DNA of 64,000 nt from Camellia lanceoleosa (Eukaryota > Streptophyta > Magnoliopsida > Ericales > Theaceae): the NCBI GenBank assembly GCA_025200525.1, contig CM045762.1:193228148-193292147 (forward strand), written 5' to 3'. The notes under the pieces were generated by a model, which worked only from the letters and a program-made list of their open reading frames with translations, had not been told where the DNA came from and did not search any database. Made by a program: the position numbers and the translations under genes. Below, in pieces: positions 46,944 to 57,043 of this stretch; within the stretch, counting starts at the first letter, position 1, and the number at the start of each line of letters is the position of its first letter.

Positions 46944-48377
46944 AAGAGTCCAACACACCATTTTTGTTTGTTGTTTGACAAGTGAAGAAGAAGAAGAAGA
47001 AGAAGAAGAAGAAGAAGAAAATGGCAAAACAAATAAAGGATTAATTAGAAGGACAATAGCTTACGGGAATGTAAATTTAGGATCCCCATAGATATTAACA
47101 TCAGGTGCACTTCCATACTCCCGCAAACAAATTGCACGGGCATCCTCACTGGCAGTTCGTGCTACCTGTACAGGGGACATTTTGGTATGTATATAACCCA
47201 CACAATCAGGAGGAGGGTTGGGATCATGCAATGCAACGTGCTGCCCTGAGTTTCATGCAAATTAGAGGTACATAAAACATGTTTAGTATCCATCTTTAGT
47301 AACACACTAACAAAATTGATTACCACGGAGGGATAAACATAAGCCTTAAATAAAAAGGTCAATTAGGAAATAAATCTCAAGTACAATAAGTGGAAGTAAG
47401 CAAGATGGGCTAACCAATAAGCATTCGAATCCCAATTCTTGACATGTAAAAGCGATCGAGGAACTGATGAATCTCGTCCAGATCCTGATAATCGATCTTC
47501 CGACCCAGGCTTTTCTTCAACTGTTGAACCCCCAAAGCCATCATGGGAACAACATTATTGTGCCTCACCTTAATCATCTTAATCATTTGGGTAAATTCCA
47601 ACTCATCGTTTGTGTTGTTGATCTCGGGAAAGGATCTAAGGTCACGGAAAGAATCCAGATACCAATCACGCACCTAAAAACAGGAAGTTCATATAATTAA
47701 CGGGTACTGAGCTCAAATAATGAAATGCCGTGCTGATGAATCTACTAGTATTTACTTATGTACTTTTATTTTATAGTAAGCAAAACACAATGCAGTCTTA
47801 GGGAAGGGAGTTATGTCTATCGATTAAATAACACTTTAAAACCTAATTAAGAGAAAGTTCAGCCCCACCCACCCCAAAACATAAACATAAGACCGATGGT
47901 GAGAATATTCAAAGCAGAAGTCAAGAAAGATACAATACCCAAATTGAGATACGCACACAACACAGCAAGATCTTTTCTTTCACATATTGTAAAATATAAT
48001 ATATGAAAAAAGAAAAATCTTCTTTTTTCCGATTTATTAAGAAACTCAGATTAATTCAATTCCATCCAATTCACAGGAGAATTTAAAAAAATAAAAAATA
48101 AAAAAAAATAGAGAGAGTGGACCTTGAGAACAGCAGGCTTTAGGGATAAGCCATAAGGGAGGGTCTCGAGCTCAAGGGCTCTTCTGGCAATCCTGGCAGG
48201 GAGCTCTTTGTGGAGAAACTGAGCGGAAATCAAGAGATTGCGGAGGGTAGGGGTGGACCCAAACTCCATCATGTACTTGAGGCTGACTCCCTTCTGCTTC
48301 AAACCACCCCATCGCTGCACCTCATGGATCAGGCTCTTCGAGTACGTCTCGTACAGTTTCTGATTCTTCGCCGCCAT
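45065..48377 (-). CDS. PDK: Pyruvate dehydrogenase kinase, mitochondrial
   Basis: The product phosphorylates and switches off the E1-alpha subunit of the mitochondrial pyruvate dehydrogenase complex. Six exons on the minus strand: 48377-48123, 47673-47415, 47245-47065, 46777-46630, 45969-45756, 45123-45065; spliced length 1116 bases, 371 aa, with all phases consistent. The N-terminal four-helix domain spans about residues 20-175. The GHKL ATP-binding fold follows: N-box ELVKNSLRAV (244-253), G1 DEGGGIP (284-290) and G2 GYGYGLP (325-331), all with the key residues. The C-terminus ends with SRLGDSQEPLP. Intron 4 uses a GC donor (AAG|GCATGT); the others are GT-AG. The last exon encodes only 18 complete residues plus part of one, and would be missed by ORF scans. 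Nothing suggests loss of function. Confidence 0.95.
46013..46585 (+). mobile_element. SINE-like repeat, copy 2, in PDK intron 4
   Basis: It is related to 14487-14712. The A-box-like GCTCTAGTGG is at 46074-46083 and the B-box-like GGTTTGAGCCC at about 46117-46127. The repeat is split by the MITE at 46204-46529, and the 3' part (TTGTGTCAACATCATC) resumes at 46532. It is in antisense orientation to PDK. Confidence 0.55.
46204..46529 (+). mobile_element. PIF/Harbinger (Tourist-like) MITE, copy 2
   Basis: 326 bp, ends GGGTGTGTTTGGTTTGG and CAAACAAGGCC, flanked by TTT on both sides (46201-46203; 46530-46532). It is the same family as 13283-13605 and interrupts the SINE-like repeat in PDK intron 4, so it inserted after the SINE. 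Confidence 0.83.
46862..47020. repeat. Compound microsatellite in PDK intron 3
   Basis: In order: (CG)n at 46888-46906, (CA)n at 46907-46931, (AT)n at 46932-46943, and (GAA)n at 46985-47020. Alternating purine-pyrimidine runs of this kind can adopt Z-DNA. The apparent cysteine/valine or alanine/arginine frames here are artefacts. Confidence 0.85.
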
Positions 48378-48835
48378 GCCCCCCCTTTTCCCTCCCCCTC
48401 CCTCTCCCTCCTAACTCCTAACTCCTACTCCTACACCACCAACCACAGGACCAACATGCAAACCGGATTACACAACTACTACAACTACAACTACTACTAA
48501 CCCAAACACACATACTATAATAATAAATAAACAGACAGATAGCGCGACTGTGTATATATATGGTTGGATATATGTGTCCTGCAGAGATAGAGATAGAGAG
48601 GAAGATCGATGAAAAAAAAACTAGGTCAGGTCTTGTTTGACAATTTTAGTTTAAAAATAAATAAATAAAAAATTAACAAGTTAATAATTTATATTAAAAA
48701 ATTTAAAAATCTATATTTTTTTTTTATTTTTTACATTTTTTTATAAAAATTTAAAAAAAAATATTTTAAATATATCAATAATTTTATTTTATATTTTAAT
48801 TAAAAAATTAAAAAATTATTAAAATAACTTATTTT
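48378..48835 (-). promoter_or_regulatory. PDK: PDK 5' leader and upstream region
   Basis: Immediately upstream of the PDK ATG (minus strand) the DNA is rich in GGAG repeats, then TAG(TT)n runs; this is presumably the 5' untranslated leader and promoter. No TATA box is assigned. Upstream of 48620 the sequence is AT-rich and repetitive. Confidence 0.4.
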
Positions 48836-49066
48836 GAGCCTCGTTTGAGAATTAATCCGTTTAGTCAAAAAGTTAAAAAGTTACTAAAAAAGTCAAAAAG
48901 TCAACAACCCATACAAAAAAGTTAAAGATTCTCTTTTCTCTCTACTTTTTACACATCTTTTCGTAAAAATTCAAAAAATCATTCCAAACATACTAATTTT
49001 TTTAATTCATATTTTAGTCAAATAACTAAAAAATTACTAAATTAATCTGTTCTCAAACGAGACCTC
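48836..49066. mobile_element. MITE related to the one in the viral RT
   Basis: The inverted ends GAGCCTCGTTTGAGAA and TTCTCAAACGAGACCTC and the internal AGTCAAAAAGTTAAAAAG motifs match the family at 20388-20616. The target duplication is not clear. Confidence 0.75.
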
Positions 49067-49179
49067 AATCTAATCCTTAGCAGCGGAGTAACCAGAGACG
49101 GGCAGAGGTGTGTGGGTCCCTAGTAAAACGTCATGTGTCAACGAGAGCCCCACAGATTGTGGAAACTTTTTCAAATTTA

Positions 49180-49476
49180 GGCCAAGTTTGACATATACAA
49201 AATAATTCATCTTTTTATTTTTTTATCTTCTTTTATCACATCACCTCTCTATTTTTTTATATATCTATTCGTAAAAAGACAAAAAGTATACTTATTTAGA
49301 TCATCTCAAACAACCCTTTAGTTTGGCCAAAATTTTCAAACTAAAGGGTTATTTTGGATGATCTAAAAATAAGTGTATTTTTTATTTTTTTACGAAAAAA
49401 TATGTAGAAAAGTAGAGAGGTGATGTGATAGAAAAAGATAAAAAGATAAATTATTTAAGGGATGACAAACCACCCC
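49180..49476. mobile_element. Long-arm palindromic MITE (foldback), 297 bp
   Basis: Almost the whole element is an inverted repeat: arm 1 (49180-49322) and arm 2 (49334-49476) pair around a centre containing GGCCAAAATTTTC. The ends are GGCCAAGTTTGACAT and ATGACAAACCACCCC; the flanks are TTA/TAA. An RNA copy would form a hairpin with arms of about 140 bp. Confidence 0.75.
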
Positions 49477-49948
49477 TAAGTTAAAACGTATTTAGTGCTC
49501 GTTTGGCAATGATTTTTTTAGTTGACTTTTTAGTTTTTTTAATTTTACTCTGAGATTTTTTTAGTCGTTTGGTATTCTTATTTTGGCTTTTTTGATTTTT
49601 TGACTTTGAAATTGTGTATTTTTTTTTGTTTTTTTATGATTTTTGTCATTTTGTGATTTTTTGACCTTTTTTTGCCCTTTTGTTATTTTTTAGCCCAATA
49701 CAAATACAAAACAATCCCTTATTAAATACACTTTCAGCATTTTTGTAGTCTAGACAGGCAAAATAAATAAAATTATGAAAATGTGTTTAAAAAATATGCT
49801 TTCAATTAAGGTCACGCGGTTATAAATCACGCGTTTACTAATTATCGAGTCAATTAGTAGAACGCAATTGAAAAACGTATAACATGAAAACGTATTTTGA
49901 AAATACGCTTTCAATAAATAAAAATAATAATTAATGTTACACCTGCAT

Positions 49949-49992
<44 letters not shown>

Positions 49993-50419
49993 TACACACA
50001 CTTATAATAAATAAATAAAAATAAAAATAATTAATTTTATTCATTATATTTATTTTAATAAAACATGTATAATTTTTAGAAAAATTTACCAATAAATCCT
50101 AAAATTGAAACTTATGAACCAATTGGTCCCATTTTAATTCTATTAAACCGTTTAGTCCCATTCAATTGTTATAGACGAAAATACCCTCATATAACCGTTG
50201 TTGATGCGTCTTTGGGGCGAAAAATGGGTGAAGCGCGTGAGTGGATGGCGTGAGTGATTGGCGAGTGGATGTGTGGTATGTTGAATGTGATACACTGTGT
50301 TGGTGTCACAGAGTTGCAATCCGCTGTAAGGGGTTTTTATTTAGGGTGGGTTGGTGTGTGTGGGTTGGGTTAGTGTGTGTGTATGTTGGTGTGTTTGCAG
50401 GTTCACGCAGGCAGACACA

Positions 50420-50535
50420 CACACATTCATCGAAGACCAAACCACCATCGACAGAGTCAAATCTTCGATGCCAACCTCGACATCCTCCGCGCCTTTACCA
50501 ACTCCGACATCTACGTCACCGTCACCGTCGCGAAC
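50420..50535 (+). pseudogene. Captured fragment of a GH17 beta-1,3-glucanase
   Basis: Two short frames offset by one base together resemble the GH17 glucan endo-1,3-beta-glucosidase core: TTIDRVK (about 50440-50460) and IFDANLDILRAFTNSDIYVT (from about 50464). The family has a RVK-hydrophobic-(F/Y)DA-P-D-LRAF-type segment at this point. It is interrupted by (CA)n, lacks the catalytic glutamates and is only about 35 codons long, so it is a fragment and not a working enzyme. Confidence 0.55.
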
Positions 50536-51539
50536 TCCGACACACACACATTTGTTGCTGCCGCATCTGCATCTCTCAGATCTACCATCTCCTTCATCAC
50601 CGGATCCAAAACCACTAATCCGCCACTGTCTTCTCCTCCTCTCTCCTGTTGTTGAGTTTGGTTTTGATTTTTGGTATTTCTATGCAGATTCTTAGATCTG
50701 TTCACTGTGTCAATATGTGAATGAAAATAAAAATTTATTGTTTTGGTTTTGTTGGTACAGATTATTAGATATGTTACAGATTTGTTGTTTGGTTTTGATT
50801 TGTTATAGATCTCTCTCTCTCTCTCTCTCTCTGTATATATATATATATATCTGTTGTGTTTTGTGTTTGATTCTTGCCGAAATCTTGCTGAGAAGACGGA
50901 TCATGAAAGGGGTTTTTTTTCTTTTTTGAATAGATCTTGATAAATTGAACAGACAATTTGATAAGCTTGCCCTTCATGGTCTGCCCATGGCCGTTTTTCG
51001 AGTTCACATCGAATACACACACTGTTACACGCGCGCGCGCACACACACACAGTGCTGGCTTCAACACACCCACACACACACACACAATGGTACACACACA
51101 CACAGCAAACACAGTCTCACACACAATGATACACACACACACACACAGAGCAAACACAGTCCCAAAAAAAGAACTGATCCAGCAAAGACAGTCCCACATT
51201 AAAACTAATGGCACTCTCGTCCACACAATTAAACAAAAATGGAAAAAACAAAAAAACAAAAAAAAACAAAAAGGACCAAATCAACCCACTAGTAGGACTA
51301 TTTGGTATAATAGAATAAAAGTAGGATTATTTGGTATAACAGTTTGTAAAGTAGGATTTATTGGTAAATAATCCTAATTTTTAATATATATAAATTTTAT
51401 TTTATAAACTTGAGACCAATATTAAATATATATATATATATAATAATTTATAATAACAAATAATAATCAACTATATAAAATGATCACTTTCTTACTTTAA
51501 TTCTTAATTGTTTTTTTTTATTTTTTTATTTTTAGGGTT

Positions 51540-51830
51540 TAATTCTTAATTTTTTTACTTCTAGGGTTTAGGGATAAAATTTATTTATTTTAGGTTTAGG
51601 GTTTAATTCTTAAAATTTATTTATTTTTATTTTAAGGTTTAGGATTTAATTCTTAAAATTTATTTTTTTAGGGTTTAGAATTTATAGTTTAATTCTTAAA
51701 ATTTATTTTTTTATTTTAGAGTTTAGAGTTTAATTCTTAAAATTTATTTATTTTTATTTTAGGGTTTAGGTTTTAATTCTTAAAATTTATTTATCTTTAT
51801 TTTAGGGTATAGGATTAAAGGTTTAGGGCA
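51540..51830. repeat. AT-rich minisatellite with TTTAGGGTTTA motif
   Basis: Irregular units of about 45-55 bp containing TTTAGGGTTTAATTCTTAAA and TTATTTATTTTTATTTTA repeat five or six times. The TTTAGGG core equals the plant telomere unit but is spaced by AT-rich DNA, so this is not a telomere array. Confidence 0.7.
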
Positions 51831-52639
51831 AATTATAATTTATGATGCCAAAAAACGTAGTAAGAACATTAAAAAAAAGAAAAAGAAGATAAAATTGTGT
51901 CATTTTAAACACAATAAGGGGTCACATCAGTGGCCCCGTAGCTAAAAAAAAGAGATAAGATTCAGCATCAGACATCACACACACACTCACACTCTTCTCT
52001 CTCTCTCTCTCTCTCTCTCTAACACACTTACACCCACATTACTCCACTCTTTCTCTTTCACACACATCCACAGACACTTATAATAAATAAATAAAAATAA
52101 AAATAATTAATTTTATTCATTATATTTATTTTAATAAAACATATATAATTTTTAATATATATAAATTTTATTTTTATAAAATTAATACCAATAAAAAGAT
52201 ATCAATCATATTTTTAAAATGAGACCAATATTAAATATATATATAATAAATAATAATTACTCTATTTGGTTTGGTTATATTTTTTAAATATATATATATA
52301 TTTTAAATTATTAGTCTCATTTTAAAGATAATCAAACAAAATAGAGTGATTGTTATTTTTTATAGACGAATATCAAATATATGTAACAATAATTTATAAT
52401 AATACATAATAATCAAATCAAACAAAGTGATTATTATTTGTTATTATAAATTATTATATATATATATATATTTAATATTGGTCTCATTTTAAAAATATGA
52501 TTGATATCTTTTTATTGGTATTAATTTTATAAAAATAAAATTTATATATATTAAAAATTATATATGTTTTATTAAAATAAATATAATGAATAACATTAAT
52601 TATTTATATTTATATTTATTTATTATAAGTGTGTGTGGA

Positions 52640-52670
<31 letters not shown>

Positions 52671-53078
52671 GTGTGTGTGTGTGTGGAGTAATGTGGGTGT
52701 AAGTGTGTGTCAAAGAGAGACAGAGAGAAAAGAGTGTGAGCGTGTGTGTGATGTGGGTGTAAAATTAATTATTTTTTTTTATTGAAAGCATGTTTTCAAA
52801 ATACGTTTTCATGTTGCGCATTTTTCAATTGCGTTTTATTAATTGACGCGATAATTAGTAAACGCGCGATTTGTAACCACGCGACCTTAATTAAAAGTGC
52901 GTTTTCTAAATACGCTTTCATAATTTTGTTTATTTTATCTGTCTGGACCACAAAAATACTAAAAGTGTGTTTAGTAAACACGTTTCAGCTTAGTTTGGGA
53001 AATTCGGCCAAACTAGACTTAGTTTGGAAAATAAATTAGTGTAAAGGCTTAGTTTGGGAAAAGTCCCCAGACTGTAAC

Positions 53079-53680
53079 CACTACAACAAAAAACACTATT
53101 GGCGACTAAAATGGGAATTTTCGTCGCTGAAAGTCATAGAATTGGCGACTAAAATGGAATTAGTTGCCAAAATTGGTCACTTTTGCCGACTAAAAGAGTT
53201 TAGTCGCCGAATGCAATGGTTTTACCGACTAAAAGGCAGTTTAGTCGCCAAATATAGGGGTTTTAGCGACAAAAAAAATTTTAGTAGCCAAAGGTTAGGG
53301 TTTTTGGCGACTAAAACCATTTGGTAGCCAAACGTTAAGGTTTTGGCGACTAAAAACCACTTTGGTCGCTGATTGTACCTGTTTTGGCGACTAAAAACAG
53401 TTTGGTCGCTGAAGGTCAAGCTTTTTGGCTACTAAAAAAAAATTAGTAGCTAAAACCAGGTTTATGGCGACTAAAATTCACTTTAATAGCCAAAAGGGGA
53501 GGTTTTTGGCAACTAAAAACAGTTTTAGTCGCTAAAAGGGTAGGTTTTTAGGCGGAACAGTTGACAAACTCGGTGACTAGAAGATTTTGTCGGGGAAAGT
53601 GGAAATTTGACATTTGGCGACTAAAAAGGGACTTTTGGCGACTAAAAATTTAGTCGCCAAAGGTGTATTTTCTGGTAGTG
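53079..53680. mobile_element. CACTA MITE, 602 bp
   Basis: It begins CACTACAACAAAAAACAC and ends TTTTCTGGTAGTG, with a 3-bp duplication AAC (53076-53078; 53681-53683). The whole interior is filled with the motif TTGGCGACTAAAA and its complement, as in the subterminal arrays of the 2.3-kb CACTA element at 7820-10147, so the two are the same family and could be moved by the same transposase. Apparent frames in it are repeats of the motif, not genes. Confidence 0.88.
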
Positions 53681-53683
53681 AAC

Positions 53684-54007
53684 CTTGTTTGGTTTAACTC
53701 TCAAAACATAATTTTTGAAAAAAATTTCCAAAATTTTGTTTGGTTACAAATTTTTTGAATTTTTTTTTCAAATTCACTTTCTCTCTCTTACACATCAATC
53801 AATCACTTTCTCTCTTCTATCTCATTCTCAATCACTTTTTCTTTCATAAACATCTACTTAACTACAATAAAATATCAAATCATCACAAACTCCCATACTC
53901 CAAAACTATTTTTAAAATATATAACCAAACAAATCAAAAAAATTTCTAAATTCTTTTCCCAAGAATTTTTTTTGAAAATTTATTTCTGAAAATCAAACCA
54001 AACATTT
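53684..54007 (-). mobile_element. PIF/Harbinger MITE, copy 3
   Basis: Reverse-orientation relative of 13283-13605, abutting the CACTA MITE; its outer ends have lost the GG of the terminal repeat. The CACTA element is inserted at its left edge. Confidence 0.7.
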
Positions 54008-54738
54008 CTGTAATTACTTTCCTTAAAATATGAACCCACGTGAGCTACTGGATTATGAAAAATGTTTGAAAACTCAAATAGTTTTAGGGAGCTATTTAAG
54101 TGTGCAACCCCCTTAAGGTTGCACACCATATGCAACCCAATTATTAGCCGTTAGATTACAATAATTGATCAAGACCATTGAATTATTTAATCGTGAAAAA
54201 GTTGAAACCGAGGTAACCGATTAATGCTTGTATTTGCATGATTACATCCCACTCACTCTCTGTATTTCGTCTCTATCTCTCTCTGTTCTCCTCTCTGTGT
54301 AAGGTTGAGTCAGTGTAACCCTTGATTTCCATTAACAGCGAGAAGCCCGTGCTGGGTTGGTTCCATTGACAAAGCTCTGTAGGGATCAGTATAACGGGCG
54401 ATTTCTAACAACAACGGAACTACAAGGCTGTGTTGGTTCCATTGTTGAAGTGAAGCAGTTCTCTCCAACTAGATGTGAGGTATGGAGCTGTCTTCTTCTT
54501 TCTGTCTCCCTCTCTCTCTCTCTCTCTGGCCTTTCCCTCAACTAAACCCCCATCCTAACTTCAACCGCTCTATGCTTCGCTCAAACGGAAACCCCTCCAT
54601 TGGCAACTAACCTTTCTTTCTCTGAAGCAAGTGTTTGTGTTTGCATAAACAACTAAATCGTGTGAAAATTTCATGTTTGTGTTTGTGTTAACATTTTTCG
54701 ATCACCAAGTAATTGTTTGTACTAATGTCATGTGCAGT
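54008..54738 (+). other. Presumptive 5' leader and intron of the FAR1-like pseudogene
   Basis: A GAG|GTATGG donor-like site at about 54480 and an acceptor TGTGCAG at 54731-54737, one base before the ATG trinucleotide context, would place an intron in the 5' untranslated region, a layout common in this family. Two similar 35-base segments (TTGGTTCCATTG...) repeat at about 54357 and 54431. I see no other gene. Confidence 0.45.
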
Positions 54739-57043
54739 ATGGCCCCTGCGGAAGTTAAAAGGGTAGGTGATGATTATGACATTCCAAATGAAGCAGATGA
54801 CATTCGTTTGATGAATGAAAGTCGGGCGAAACCTTATTATGGTTGCAAAGCTGGCCTGAGCAATGAAGAAACAACCAACATGAACGTTGAAGATGGCAGA
54901 GCCGATGTGAAAAAAGAAATGATTGACGATGCTCATCGTAATGACATGGTTAGTGATGTTGAACGTGCTATTCTGGAACAGAAATTTAATTCGGTCGAAG
55001 ATGGAGAAGCTTTCTACAATGCGTATGCTAAAGCCAAGGGATTTAGTATACGAAAATCCAGATTTAACACAAATAAAGAGGGAAAGGTTGTTAGTAGGCT
55101 GTGGTTGTGTTCAAGGGAAGGTCAGAGATTACCAAAATACTTGGACCGTGTTGCTGAGAAGAGTAGAGCTCCCAAGGCGCTAACAAGAGTAGGTTGCAAA
55201 GCCTAATTTACATGATGCGATGCGAGATCTTTGGTGAAAGGGAAAGTATGTTGTGACTCACTTCATCGAGACCACAACCATGAATTGGCGGAACAACAAC
55301 GTGTGATGTATCGAGGTCACATCGCGGTTTAAACAATGACAAAGCTCAAGCAATGGCTATCTTAGCGTCGGTGAAGACTAGCCAAATCATGGACTATATG
55401 GTAAATTAATCCGAGTCTTATGAGAATGTTGGTTTCAGCCGTACGGATCTGCACAACCATATTCAAGCCGAACGTAGAGCAGAAGTTGAGGATGGTGATG
55501 CGCAGGGTGCGTTGGTTTACCTATGTACAAAGCTTGATGTTGATGCACGATTTTTTTACAAGTATGATATGTGTAACGATAACAAGTTACAAAATCTGTT
55601 CTGGGCAGATTCGAAATCGCGGCCGACTACGCAAAGTTTGGTGATGTGTTGATATTTGACTCAACTTACAAAACCAATGCATACAAGAAACCTTTTGTCA
55701 TGTTGGCTGGTGTGACTAGCCACTTTAGGACCACGATATTTGCATGTGTTTTGCTATCTAATGAGACAATTGATACATACACATAGGTTTTGGAAACATT
55801 TATGGAGGTGATGGGCAAGAAAGCACCTGTGTCCGTACTGACAGATGGGGATAAGGCGATACGAGAGACAATCAGAAGAGTATTTCCAGACGCAAGACAT
55901 CGATTATGTAATTGGCATCGATTATGTAATTGGCAACTTGGGAAAAATGCTGTTTCAAATGTTCACAAAAGTGGCTTTGCACATGCTTTCAAGCAGTGCA
56001 TGGACATGGAAACGAATGAGACAAAGTTTGAGCATGGCTGGACAACAATGGTCGAAAAATTTGGACTTTAAAACAACAGTTGGGTGTTGGAGACATATGA
56101 GAAACGTCATCTGTGGGCTGAGGCATATATGCGTGGACATTTCTTTGTTGGGATGAAGAGCACTTAGCACTCGGAGAGTATGAATGCTCATTTCAATCCC
56201 TTCCTCCAACACAAATTGAAGCTGTATAAATTTGTTAGGCACTATGATCGGGCTCTTGCAAGGATAAGGTATAACGAGGCTAGAGATGATGTTGAAACAA
56301 ATAACACTTTTTCGGTATTGATTACTCCATTACGAGATATAGAGAGACATGGAGCTGAGCTATTCACCCGAAATATATTTAGAATGTTCTGTAATGAAAT
56401 CTTAGAAGAGGGGAAGTTGAATGTCAATGACGTGTTCCCTTTGCGGAATGTTCAGAAATGCTACTATATTCATAAGTACAAAGTGAAGGATAGATCATGG
56501 ATAGTAACACACAGTCCAATGGATGCTGCAATGAGATGTTCTTGCATGAAGTTTAAGTTGTTGGGGCTACCTTGCTGTCACATGATATGTGTTATGAAAG
56601 CCGAAAATTTAACGCAAATTCCCCCAACTTGTGTGCTGCATTGATGGACAAGGGCTGCAAGCAAGGATGGCCAGCAATGGCCTCAACCCTCAATTGACAG
56701 CACTACAACACAGACGGCCCGGTATGGGATATTGAGTTCTTTCTACAATGAAATGTGTTTCTATGCCTCGCAATCAATGAAAGGTTTTAAAGAGGCTAGG
56801 GATGCATGTCTTCCAATGATGAGCCGGATGAAGGAGTTATATGAGAGGAATCTGAATGATGGGAATGGAGACAAAGGGAAACATTCATTCCCTCGACAAT
56901 TTGGAGTAGAAGATCCTGATGTTGTAAAGACAAAAGGGAACCCGAGATGGGCGTCGTCCAACTGTCGAAGACCAATAAAATGTGGAAATTGCAAATGCAT
57001 TGGGCACACAAAGCGAACGTGCCCTAATGTTCGGTTTAGCTGA
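54739..57043 (+). pseudogene. FAR1/FHY3-related (FRS) gene, MULE-transposase derived, broken
   Basis: FAR1-type proteins are transcription factors domesticated from Mutator-like transposases. The N-terminal FAR1 DNA-binding domain (GEAFYNAYAKAKGFSIRKSR, about 55007-55066) ends at a TAA in 55204-55206 and resumes with HRDHNHEL. The MULE-type domain follows in shifting frames (DVLIFDSTYKTNAYKKPFV near 55640; VSVLTDGDKAIRET near 55830). The SWIM zinc finger (CSCMKFKLLGLPCCH) is at about 56540-56585. A further stop (56642) precedes the last frame (56732-57043), which ends with a CCHC knuckle, CGNCKCIGHTKRTC. At least five stops or frameshifts and an 18-bp tandem duplication at about 55900-55935 make it a pseudogene. 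Confidence 0.88.

Larger units (their letters stand above)
49719..52977. mobile_element. Large inverted-repeat element with captured gene fragment
   Basis: The left arm (49719-50080) and right arm (about 52548-52977) are inverted repeats: both contain ATTGAAAGC/GCTTTCAAT, the ACGCGG / CCGCGT-type segment around TAACCACGCG, a CT/GA microsatellite and TTATTATAAGTGTGTG with its complement. A third, partial arm lies at 51965-52200 in the left orientation and pairs with the right arm. Inner sequences at 50065-50165 and 51285-51385 are also mutually inverted (TTTACCAATAAATCC / GGATTTATTGGTAAAT), so at least two elements are nested. The interior contains a GH17 gene fragment. The long arms and captured gene resemble a Pack-MULE, but I found no 9-bp target duplication. 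Confidence 0.6.

Noticed and set aside
46601..47032. Several frames rich in Thr-His, Val-Cys or Ser in PDK intron 3
   Set aside because: They translate the (CA)n, (CG)n and (GAA)n runs; the true PDK exons account for the coding sequence.
50241..51371. Long frames rich in Thr/His/Cys in the inverted-repeat element
   Set aside because: Mostly translations of (CA)n and (GT)n; only the short GH17-like segment has family resemblance.
51540..51830. TTTAGGG repeats as an interstitial telomere tract
   Set aside because: The heptamer does not occur in direct tandem; units are about 50 bp and AT-rich.
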